23,216 nucleotides of DNA from Oscillospiraceae bacterium (lineage in GTDB: Bacteria > Bacillota > Clostridia > Oscillospirales > Ruminococcaceae). Below the pieces are notes generated by a model, which searched no databases, was not told where the DNA came from, and saw nothing but the letters and a program-made list of their open reading frames with translations. A program made the translations under genes and the position numbers. Location: the NCBI GenBank assembly GCA_019423445.1, contig JAHZBJ010000004.1, positions 738 to 23,953 on the forward strand. The letters are read 5' to 3'. Positions 1 through 7,500 of this stretch are shown piece by piece (within the stretch, counting starts at the first letter, position 1; every line of letters begins with the position of its first letter).

Positions 1-546
1 CCGTCCGTAGGTGCTGTAGAGGAAGGAGGCTGCAGACCCCATGGCCACCAGGGTGTCCATGTTGGGGGCCCGGTGCCAGAGGCTCCGGAAGCCGCTGACA
101 AAAAATTTCTGATTGATCACCATTACCACAGCGGAAAGGATCAGCTGCAGAAGTCCCAGGGCCGCCGGATTCCCCTGGAAGAAAGCCGGCACCGGCCAGC
201 CCCACATGGTATGTCCCATGGAAAAGTACATCAGCACCAGGAGAAAGCCCAGAGAACTGAAAAGCCGGCGTTTCAGCACCGGGGTCTCCCGGTCCTGGAG
301 GAGCTCCTCCCCCGGGGCGGTCTGGGCCGCTCCCGCCGGGACGGACGCCCCCTTGACGGCGGCGCCATACCCGGCGGCTTCCACTGCCGCGATTACCGCC
401 TCAGGGGATGCGTTCCCCTCCACCCCCATGGAGTTGGTGAGAAGGCTCACCGAGCAGGAGGTGACCCCCTCCACCCCGGACACCGCCTTTTCCACCCGGG
501 CGCTGCAGGCGGCGCAGCTCATACCCGTTACCGAATATTGTTTCAT
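1..546 (-). CDS. copA: Copper-exporting P-type ATPase, N-terminal part (runs off the window)
   Basis: The first 182 codons of a heavy-metal P1B-type ATPase are visible; the rest lies beyond base 1. The protein opens with a ferredoxin-like heavy-metal-associated domain whose metal-binding motif GMSCAAC is at residues 8-14 (Cys11 and Cys14 bind Cu(I)). A short linker of about 25 residues follows, then the first hydrophobic segments (about residues 97-115 and 130-150) and the motif PNMDTLVAMG near residue 165, typical of CopA transmembrane helices. The ATP-binding and phosphorylation domains are outside the window. The ATG at 546 has AAGGGGG upstream and starts 10 nt after the csoR stop, so the two genes form one transcript. 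By family it exports Cu(I) from the cytoplasm. Copper rather than another soft metal is inferred from the CAAC motif and the CsoR neighbour. Confidence 0.93.
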   Translation of the reverse strand, partial: MKQYSVTGMSCAACSARVEKAVSGVEGVTSCSVSLLTNSMGVEGNASPEAVIAAVEAAGYGAAVKGASVPAGAAQTAPGEELLQDRETPVLKRRLFSSLGFLLVLMYFSMGHTMWGWPVPAFFQGNPAALGLLQLILSAVVMVINQKFFVSGFRSLWHRAPNMDTLVAMGSAASFLYSTYGR

Positions 547-556
547 ATGGTCCCCC

Positions 557-856
557 TTATTTCATCAGCTTCTGGAGCATGGCCACCAGTTCGTCGATGG
601 TCTCGTCCCTGCCTTGGCGGATGTCCTGGGCCACACAGGATCGGATGTGGCTGGCCAGCAGCTCCCGGTTGAAGGCATTGATGGCCGCCGATACCGCCGC
701 GGATTGGGTGAGAATATCCACACAGTAGGCGCTTTTCTCCAGCATTCCCTTGATCCCCCGAACCTGTCCCTCGATGCGGTTAAGACGGTGCATCAGGCGC
801 TGATACTCTTCGTCGGATCGCTTCTTGGTTTTATGCAGATGGGTTTCTCCAGACAT
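557..856 (-). CDS. csoR: CsoR-family copper-sensing transcriptional repressor
   Basis: A 99-residue all-helical DUF156 protein. The core R-L-x-R-I-E-G-Q-V-R-G-I (residues 24-35) is the family hallmark. Cys45, His70 and Cys74 fit the Cys-His-x3-Cys Cu(I) site of CsoR, which favours copper over the formaldehyde (FrmR) or nickel (RcnR) branches. The frame is open further upstream to 913, but the ATG at 856 has GGGAGG just before it, and the upstream extension would cross the promoter, so 856 is the start. In the family, apo-CsoR binds its operator and Cu(I) binding releases it. Here it would repress itself and copA, which begins 10 nt downstream. The matching operator lies in the promoter spacer at 888-908. 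Confidence 0.94.
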   Translation of the reverse strand: MSGETHLHKTKKRSDEEYQRLMHRLNRIEGQVRGIKGMLEKSAYCVDILTQSAAVSAAINAFNRELLASHIRSCVAQDIRQGRDETIDELVAMLQKLMK

Positions 857-884
857 GTTTTTTCCTCCCTTCCCTTGCCTCCAT

Positions 885-913
885 ATAATATACCCATATG
901 GGGTATATGTCAA
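885..913 (-). promoter_or_regulatory. Promoter of csoR-copA
   Basis: Reading the minus strand, a perfect -35 hexamer TTGACA lies at 913-908 and a -10 hexamer TATTAT at 890-885, separated by exactly 17 bp. The spacer is filled by the CsoR-type palindrome, so a bound repressor would exclude RNA polymerase. The start point should fall near 878, leaving a leader of about 20 nt before the csoR ATG at 856. Confidence 0.85.
888..908. promoter_or_regulatory. CsoR operator (inverted repeat)
   Basis: Perfect 8-bp arms ATATACCC and GGGTATAT are separated by the 5-bp spacer ATATG. This matches the known shape of CsoR operators, which are AT-flanked CCC...GGG palindromes. It sits between the -35 and -10 of the csoR promoter. 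Binding by CsoR is inferred from family knowledge and position. Confidence 0.82.
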
Positions 914-1017
914 CAGGCATTTTCTGTTTTTTGATTTCAGCTTTTTATTTTAAAAATACCGCTATTTTTCTAGAGTTTATTCAACAACCCATCTTTCCTC
1001 TCTTTAGCCATATTTTC

Positions 1018-1045
1018 TTTATATACCCCATACCGGTAATTGAAA
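1018..1045 (-). promoter_or_regulatory. Second, imperfect CsoR-like site with a possible upstream promoter
   Basis: Bases 1021-1041 match the minus-strand version of the csoR operator at about 17 of 21 positions, the first 12 being identical, but the second arm is degraded. On the minus strand this segment also carries TTTCAA (1045-1040), a 16-bp spacer and TATAAA (1023-1018), a possible weak second promoter toward csoR. The rest of 914-1120 is AT-rich and no gene was seen in it. The btu promoter must lie in this interval, but I could not find a convincing plus-strand hexamer pair. Confidence 0.35.
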
Positions 1046-1124
1046 CGCTATTATATTTTCTTTTCCTGATGGCTGCGGAATCCTCTTGCTTTTTCCCCCG
1101 GAACATGGTACCCTTGTCTCAAAA

Positions 1125-1320
1125 GAATACCCCCCGGAAGAGCGTCCGGCAGGGCACCCCCTGCCGGCAGGAAAGTCAGGTGCAAATCCTGCGCGGTCCC
1201 GCCGCTGTAAGCGCCAGAGGGCGTTTCAACGCCCCCTACCAGCCCTCCCATCATGCCATTGGAGCTTCCCCGCTCCGAGAAGGCGGAAGGAGCCGGCGCA
1301 AGCCAGAAGGCCTGCTTTCG
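1125..1320 (+). promoter_or_regulatory. Cobalamin (B12) riboswitch aptamer
   Basis: Conserved cobalamin-riboswitch elements appear in order. A strong stem-loop with arms CCGGCAGGG and CCCTGCCGG lies at about 1146-1167. It is followed by GGAAAGTCAGGTGCAAATCC (1170-1189) and then the B12-box core GCGGTCCCGCCGCTGTAA (1193-1210). The 3' conserved element AAGCCAGAAGGCCTGC lies at about 1300-1315. The variable region between holds several GC-rich stems. Outer boundaries are approximate because the P1 closing stem was not resolved. Its place upstream of a btuFCD-type importer fits B12-repressed uptake, and the terminator at 1414-1458 provides the expression platform. Confidence 0.93.
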
Positions 1321-1413
1321 GGTGTTTTCCCCGGCATCCGCGCGGAAACGGAAGCGCCGGGTCCTTCCGCCTGCCCCTTATGGACGGGTTTGGAGGGTGA
1401 TGGGCCAAATACG

Positions 1414-1458
1414 GGGCGCATCGTTTTTCCCACAGGAAAAGCGGTGCGCCCTGTTTTT
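1414..1458 (+). terminator. Riboswitch expression-platform terminator
   Basis: A continuous 17-bp stem (1414-1430 with 1435-1451, two or three G-T wobbles) closes a CACA loop and is followed by TGTTTTTG. It lies about 100 nt after the B12 aptamer and 50 nt before the btuF start. This placement fits transcriptional attenuation: terminator on with B12 bound, off without. The alternative antiterminator pairing was not worked out. Confidence 0.85.
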
Positions 1459-1510
1459 GCTCCCCGGAGGGGAAGGGGTTCTTTGAAAACAGAAGAAAGG
1501 AAGAAGAAAC

Positions 1511-2641
1511 ATGCCTCAACCCATCCTGAGAAAAGTCCTTCCCCTGCTCCTGACAGCAACCCTCCTTCTTTCCCTGGCGGCCTGCGGCCAGGCCTCCCCC
1601 ACCCAGTCTCCGGCCTCTGAGCCGGCTTCCACCTCTTCCCATGGGGAAAGCCCTTCCCAGATCACCCTCACTGACAACGTGGGGCGCCAGGTAGAGCTTC
1701 CCTACCCTGTGGAACGCTGCGCCGTGGCCCTGCGGTACACCAACGAATTGATCCGGGCCTGCGGGGCTATCGACCGGGTAATTTCGGTGGACCTGAACAC
1801 CGCCCAGGACCGGGAATACTGGGGGATGTTCGATCCCGATGAAGTGATTGGCAAAAGCCAGCGGGAGCTGGACTATGAAAAGATTATCCAACTGGACCCC
1901 CAGGTGCTGATTCTCCCTGCCAACGGCGCCTGGGCGGAGGCGGAGGAGAAGCTGGAGCCCTTCGGCATCCCGGTGTTCGTCATCTCCGGCTACGATACCG
2001 CCGACTTTGTGAACCAGTGCGAAAACATCGGCAAAATGTTCGGGGTGGAGGAATCCGCCCAGGCCTTCTGCCGCTACTTCACCGACAGGCTGGACTACAT
2101 CAGCCGGCAGCTGGAGGGGGTGGAGGAACGCACCTACTACTTTGAGGAAAACGGCGATTATTCCGCTGTTCTCCCCGGCAACACCTTTTACCACATGATG
2201 GAGCTGGCCCACGGCAAAAACATCTTTGACGGCGTCCCGGAAACCAGCTCCGGGGAGGTGGACCTCGAAGAGGTGCTGGCCCGGGATCCCGACGTCATCA
2301 TCAAGTGTATCACCCCGGACAGCGCCCGCACCGGCACCGGCCTCTATGCCCCGCCGGAAAAGGAACAGTTTCTGGAAAACTATAAGGGGATTATCTCCCG
2401 GCCCGGCTGGCAGGAGATCTCCGCAGTGGAAAAGGGCAACGTCTACTTTATGACCCAGTTCGGCCATGGGGGCGCCTCCAAACTGGTGGGGACCATGTAC
2501 GCTGCCAAATGGCTCTACCCGGATCTTCTCCCGGAACTGGACCCTGACGAGGTGTTCCGGGCCTGGCTGGAGGATTTTCAGGGTTTCCGGAGTGTGGAAG
2601 GACACTTCTTCACCGCCGCTGAGCTTCTGGAGGCGGCGTAA
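1511..2641 (+). CDS. btuF: Cobalamin ABC transporter, substrate-binding lipoprotein
   Basis: 376 residues. A lipoprotein signal peptide ends in the lipobox LAAC (Cys25), followed by a Ser/Thr/Pro-rich linker, so the mature protein is tethered outside the membrane. The body is a periplasmic-binding-protein type 2 (TroA/BtuF/FhuD helical-backbone) fold: TLTDNVGRQVELP near residue 54 starts the domain, and LDYEKIIQLDPQVLILP and LEEVLARDPDVII are the paired lobe motifs. The ATG at 1511 is preceded by AAAGGAAG. Its TAA shares one base with the btuC ATG (TAATG), giving translational coupling. Sequence alone cannot separate B12 from heme or siderophore binding in this family; the upstream cobalamin riboswitch is what indicates a corrinoid. 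Confidence 0.9.
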   Translation: MPQPILRKVLPLLLTATLLLSLAACGQASPTQSPASEPASTSSHGESPSQITLTDNVGRQVELPYPVERCAVALRYTNELIRACGAIDRVISVDLNTAQDREYWGMFDPDEVIGKSQRELDYEKIIQLDPQVLILPANGAWAEAEEKLEPFGIPVFVISGYDTADFVNQCENIGKMFGVEESAQAFCRYFTDRLDYISRQLEGVEERTYYFEENGDYSAVLPGNTFYHMMELAHGKNIFDGVPETSSGEVDLEEVLARDPDVIIKCITPDSARTGTGLYAPPEKEQFLENYKGIISRPGWQEISAVEKGNVYFMTQFGHGGASKLVGTMYAAKWLYPDLLPELDPDEVFRAWLEDFQGFRSVEGHFFTAAELLEAA

Positions 2642-3711
2642 TGGGGCGGCCTTCCTCTGGAGCGGCGGAGCTTCTGGCGGGATATGAGGCCATCCGGCGC
2701 CGGGGGCTGCTTTTGCTGGTCCTTGGGATCCTTCTCACCGCCCTGTTGGGGGCAGCCTGTGCCTGTCTGGGGGTCACCGGCACCTCCCCGGGGGAGATCC
2801 CCGGCGCTTTGTGGGCCGCCGCCCTTGGCCGGGATCTTTCCACCTCCCAAAAGGTGATCCTTCACCTCCGGCTGCCCAGGGTGGCTATGGCCATCCTGGC
2901 CGGGACAGGGCTCTCTGTCTCCGGCGCCGCCATGCAGGCCGTCACCCGCAACCCCCTGGTAAGCCCCTTCACCATGGGGGTCTCCAATGCCGCTGCCTTT
3001 GGCGCTTCTCTTTCCATTGTGCTGGGGATAGGCTTTTTCCCCGGCACCCAAGGAGGCACCGTATTTACCGCCTTTTTTCTGGCATTTCTCTCCGCCGGAG
3101 GGGTGTACCTCATCTCTCTGGGGGCGGGAATGACCCCGGAAGCCCTGGTGCTTACCGGAATCGCCGTCAATTACCTGTTTAGCGCCGCCACCTCCGCCAT
3201 CCAGTACTTTGCCGACGAGCACCAGCTGGCGGCGGCGGTGGCCTGGGCTTTCGGCTCCTTCAACGGGGCCCAGTGGGACCAGGCCGCCGTTACCGGGGGA
3301 CTGGTGGCGCTGTCCGCCGCAGGGCTTTTCGCTCTGGCGCCCTCCCTGGATCTTCTGGCCTCCGGAGACGACGAAACCGCCCGCTCCCTGGGGGCAGAGC
3401 CCCGGCGGGTGCGGCTCCTGGCAGGCACCCTTTCGGTGCTGGCCACCGCCGCAGTCATCAGCTTCACCGGGGTCATCGGCTTTGTGGGATTGGCAGGGCC
3501 CCACATCGCCCGGATGCTGGTGGGAAACAACCACCGCTTCCTTCTCCCTGCCGCCGCGGTGGCCGGTTCCCTCCTGACCCTTGCCGCGGATACGGCGGGG
3601 CGGCTGATCCTGGCACCGGTGATGATCCCTGTGGGGATCATGGTGTCCTTCCTGGGGGTGCCCATCTTTGTGAACCTTCTTCTCTCCCGGCGGAAAGGAG
3701 GCAGCGCCTGA
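2641..3711 (+). CDS. btuC: Cobalamin ABC transporter, FecCD-type permease
   Basis: 356 residues with about nine to ten hydrophobic helices. FecCD-family hallmarks include LRLPRVAMAILAGTGLSVSG (about 80-99), the following AMQAVTRNPLVSP, and the C-terminal GVIGFVGLAGPHIARMLVG, which forms the coupling region facing the ATPase. The final helix pair with VPIFVNLLLSRR is also typical. The start overlaps the btuF stop by one base, and its own TGA overlaps the next ATG by one base, so the three genes are tightly coupled. It forms the membrane channel, presumably as a homodimer. Substrate is assigned from the riboswitch context. Confidence 0.92.
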   Translation: MGRPSSGAAELLAGYEAIRRRGLLLLVLGILLTALLGAACACLGVTGTSPGEIPGALWAAALGRDLSTSQKVILHLRLPRVAMAILAGTGLSVSGAAMQAVTRNPLVSPFTMGVSNAAAFGASLSIVLGIGFFPGTQGGTVFTAFFLAFLSAGGVYLISLGAGMTPEALVLTGIAVNYLFSAATSAIQYFADEHQLAAAVAWAFGSFNGAQWDQAAVTGGLVALSAAGLFALAPSLDLLASGDDETARSLGAEPRRVRLLAGTLSVLATAAVISFTGVIGFVGLAGPHIARMLVGNNHRFLLPAAAVAGSLLTLAADTAGRLILAPVMIPVGIMVSFLGVPIFVNLLLSRRKGGSA

Positions 3712-4484
3712 TGCTTTCTGTTCAAGGTCTTACCTGCGGTTACGGTGGAACTCCGGTGGTGGGGGATATCTCTTTCTCTCTGGAAGAAGGAGAATTCTTG
3801 GCCATCCTGGGGCCCAACGGCACCGGAAAAACCACCCTTCTTCGGGCCTTAGGCATGCTCAGGCCGCCGCAGTCCGGCCGCTGCCTCCTGGCGGGAGAGG
3901 ACCTTTCCCGCCTCTCCCCAAGGGAACGGGCCCGCCGGGTAGCCTATCTGCCTCAAAATACCCAGGCTCCCTTTCCAATGACGGCAATGGATGTGGTGCT
4001 TTTAGGGCGCGCCCCCTACTCCCGTTTCTCCCCTAAACAGGAGGACCGGGAAGCCGCCGCTGCCATCCTGGACCGGCTGGGCCTTGGAGGATTGGCCCTC
4101 CGGGACGTTTCCCGGCTCAGCGGCGGAGAGCGGCAGCAGGTGCTTCTGGCCCGGGCTCTGGCCCAGAAGCCTCAGCTTCTCCTGTTGGACGAACCCACCA
4201 GCAGCCTGGATCTAAAAAACCAGCTACACACCATGGCCCTGGTCCGGGAACTCTGCCGGAAGGAAGGGCTGACAGCGGTGGCCGCCATCCACGACCTGAA
4301 TCTGGCGGCCATGTTTTGCAGCCGCCTCCTGATGCTCCTGAAGGGACAGATCTTCGCCCAGGGCGCCCCCAGAGAGGTGCTGACCCCGGAAAACATCCTG
4401 GCAGTATATGGAGTGCGGGCCAGGATCTTGTCTGGAACAGAGGGGATCCGGGTTCTGCCCCTGGAAACGGGGCCCTGGGGCTGA
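3711..4484 (+). CDS. btuD: Cobalamin ABC transporter, ATP-binding protein
   Basis: 257 residues with a complete ABC ATPase set: Walker A GPNGTGKTT (34-42), Q-loop LPQN (80-83), signature LSGGERQQ (136-143), Walker B LLLLDEP (156-162), D-loop SSLD (164-167) and the switch His194 in AAIHDLN. It belongs to the FepC/BtuD branch that pairs with FecCD permeases. It lies in the cytoplasm as a homodimer on the permease and powers uptake. It is the last gene of the riboswitch-controlled operon, and a bidirectional terminator follows 30 nt after its stop. Confidence 0.93.
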   Translation: MLSVQGLTCGYGGTPVVGDISFSLEEGEFLAILGPNGTGKTTLLRALGMLRPPQSGRCLLAGEDLSRLSPRERARRVAYLPQNTQAPFPMTAMDVVLLGRAPYSRFSPKQEDREAAAAILDRLGLGGLALRDVSRLSGGERQQVLLARALAQKPQLLLLDEPTSSLDLKNQLHTMALVRELCRKEGLTAVAAIHDLNLAAMFCSRLLMLLKGQIFAQGAPREVLTPENILAVYGVRARILSGTEGIRVLPLETGPWG

Positions 4485-4513
4485 GGTACCTGTCACCGGC
4501 TCTGAGAAAAGCA

Positions 4514-4541
4514 AAAAGCTCCCCCAAACGGGGGAGCTTTT
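4514..4541. terminator. Bidirectional intrinsic terminator between convergent operons
   Basis: Perfect 12-bp arms AAAAGCTCCCCC and GGGGGAGCTTTT around the loop AAAC. The stem ends in T on the plus strand, and the minus strand runs on into TTTTTGCTTTTC. It lies between the stop of btuD (4484) and the end of the CinA-sortase gene (4568) and can serve both. Confidence 0.88.
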
Positions 4542-4567
4542 CCATATGCGCTTTTTGGATGGGGGGA

Positions 4568-7500
4568 TCAAGCGTCTGCCCGGTTGCCATCACCGCTGTC
4601 CGGAGGCTGCTGGTCGGCATTTTCGACGGTGGCCGGCGGAGGCTCTTCACTGCCACCGCCTTCACCGCTCTGAGAGGGCGAAGTTTCCGCGGGGCTGGAA
4701 GGGCTGACGGAACCGTCAGGGACATCTGGTTCCGTAGTGCTCTCCGGAGGCGGCGGGGGCTCGGTACTAGAGCCTTCCGAGCTACCGGAGCTGCCGGAAC
4801 TGCCGGAGCTGCCGGAGCTGCCGGAGCTGCCGGAACTGCCGGAGCTGCCGGAACTGCCGGAGCTGCCGGAACTGCCGGAACTGCCGGAACTGCCGGAACT
4901 GCCGGAGCTGCCGGAGCTGCCGGGGCTGCTGGGACTTACCGGTCCTACAGGGGTATTGGCAGCTTGCTCCTCTGCATTCTTCATAGCCGACTGAACCTGA
5001 TTCCAGCTGGTGGCGTTCTGTACATTTTGTTGCAGCTGTTTGGCGATATCTGGGTGGGTGTTGTTCAGGTTCCCCAACAGCGTTTGATAGTTGCTTTGGT
5101 TCTCTTGAGCCTGCTTTTTCAAGTCATCCAGAGTTCCATTGGTATCGCTGAGCCACTTCTGGTTATCCTTGATAAACTGCTGGCGTTCTGCCTCCTGGTT
5201 GGCTGCTCCGCTTTGAGCTGCCTGAATGGCGGCGGACAAAGCTCCCCAGTTGGGGTAGGCCTGCAAGTCATTCACATTCAGTCCCAAACTCTCCGCCAGG
5301 GCCCTGCGCTCCGCGGCCAAGTTCTCCAGAGCCTGTGCCGTGGTGTAGCCGTTCTTATCCGCAGCGGTCAGGAGGTTGGGATACTTCTGGATGATGGCAT
5401 CCAGGGCGGCGGAGCCCCGCTGGGCGATAAGCTCCTGGATCTTTTCCCAGCTGCCGGCTTCCCGGATCTCGGAATTGGTGAGACCCGCGTCCTCCGCCAT
5501 CTGGCGGCGCTCCTCGCTGAGGCTGATCCGTTTGCTCAGAGAGTATCCGCTCTCCTCGCTGTCCAAGAAGAGGGCGAAGTCCTCCTGCCGGCGCTCGATA
5601 TAGTAGAGCATGGTGTCCAGATCCAGTTCCTCGCGCTCATCGTAGGTCAGATAGAGCTGGGCCAGCTCCTCCCGCTTCTGGGCCAGGGTCTGCTGCTCCT
5701 CAGCGCTGAGGGTGGCCTTCTCGTCCTCAGTAAGCCACTTGTTGGCGGCCAGAGCGGCGGCCTCCTCCTGCTGGCGCTTCAATTCTTCTTCCTGCTGCTT
5801 CTTCAGGTAGTCGTACCACTCCTGAGGCATCACAGGGTTGGTGTTGATGGTGGCCCCGGCGGTATCCACTTCGGTGGACTCCCCGTCCCGGACCTTCCGG
5901 GCAAAGACCACAAACCGGGCGATACGTTCACCGGTATCGCTCTTGAAGGAATAGTCGCAGGTGGAAAGGGTCAGAAGTTTGTCATCGGTACGGACATCCA
6001 CCTTGGTGTTGATGATGGAGCGCTCCCGGATCTTGTTGACAAACTCCACCATCTCCTGGTCATTGAGCTTCTCAATGAAGTTGTGATAGAGGAAGTCCGG
6101 GTCGTCCTTCTTGCAGATGACCACCCCGAAGATCTTGTACATTCCCTCATAGTAAACACTGTCATAGCTAATGAGGGGGTGCTGGCGGTAGTACTCCAGG
6201 GACTTGTAGTTGAGGAGTTCCCCGAACATCTGACCGTCGTTCATGTTGTGGGCATAAATAATGGTGTTGGTGCTGGGTTCCTTCTGGGCCACACGGTAGT
6301 CCACAAAGGCCACACCGTGGTTATTGTCCGCCCGGGTGAAGTCCCGGCGCTCGTAATAATCATTGTCGGTGGTCTGGACCACTACCATATCCAGGTATTT
6401 GGTGCCGTCAATCTTGATCCAGCCGGCCACATCGGGATTCTGGGCGTAAAGAGCTGCAAACTTCGGCAGGTAGTCATCCGGGTAGCCATCTACGTCCTCG
6501 GGGCGGATGTTGCTGTTGCTGTAAGCGGACTGCTGGTCTGCCACCAGACCCTTGTTCCGGTGAGATTCCAGGAAGACGCTGCCGATGTAGACCATACAGC
6601 CGATAAACACCAACAGGGAAACGCACAAAATCACCAGCCTGGTGATATCGGATTTCTCCAACTTCCTATAGCGTATCTTCTGGATCAGATTCATTTCTTT
6701 CGATTCCTTTTCGTGATTTTCCCGGGGGCTTCCCCCGTTTCTGGGCTGAGTCCCTGTTTTTTTGCTGTTCTTTTTTCCTTTGGGCAGCAGCCCGGAAACA
6801 GCGGCGGCAATCCCTGCGGCTCCTCCTTTTCCAGGCACGGCATGGGACATAGCCACACCGCCGGGAAGAGGTTCCGGATACTGCTGCGCATAGAGCCGCA
6901 GCATGTTCAGGGCCTGAAGACAGGCGGCGGAACGCAGGTCATCAGCGTCGGCGCCCTCCGGCAGCAGCACCTTCTTGGCCCAGACCTGGCGCCCGTCGGT
7001 AATGGCCACATACAGGAGCCCGGCTTCCTTTCCTTCCCGGGCCTGGGGACGGCAGGTGATGGCCGCTCCAAGGCTGGCCTTGCCCTTCTGCCGGACCGCG
7101 GCGGCCATGGCCGCCGTCACCCGGCGGCTGACCCCTCCCGCTTCGGCAATGAGCTTTTTGGAGACTCCCAAACGCTCCGTCTTCTGAGCGTCGGCGGCAA
7201 GATTCATCCCGCCTGCCAACACCTTGGCGCCATCCAGGCCAGCCTGGCCTTCCTTGATGGCCTCCGCCAGAAGTCCCGCTGTCCCCGCCTCCGCCACGGC
7301 CAGGGTCAGACCGTGCTTTTGGAACAGGCGAGCCACCTGCTGTCCCAGGGGTTCCCCCTGGCCGCTGGTAAGATAGGCCCCCAGACAGGTTTCCACCTGG
7401 CGGGCCATAGCGTCGCAGGCGGCCTGGGCTTCGGCCCGGGTGGCCCCTGTGGCGGAAATGTGGATCTCACACTCGTTTCCACGGCTGTGGAGGGTAAGCT

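Noticed and set aside
1051..1559. Several open frames of 60-105 codons across the riboswitch region
   Set aside because: They overlap conserved aptamer and terminator structure, lack ribosome sites, and are explained by non-coding RNA with high GC.
4737..4994. A plus-strand peptide of repeated Leu-Pro-Glu, suggestive of sorting-signal-like LP motifs beside a sortase
   Set aside because: It is only the other strand of the Gly-Ser-Ser repeat. There is no ribosome site, no LPxTG-like Thr-Gly, no membrane anchor and no signal peptide.
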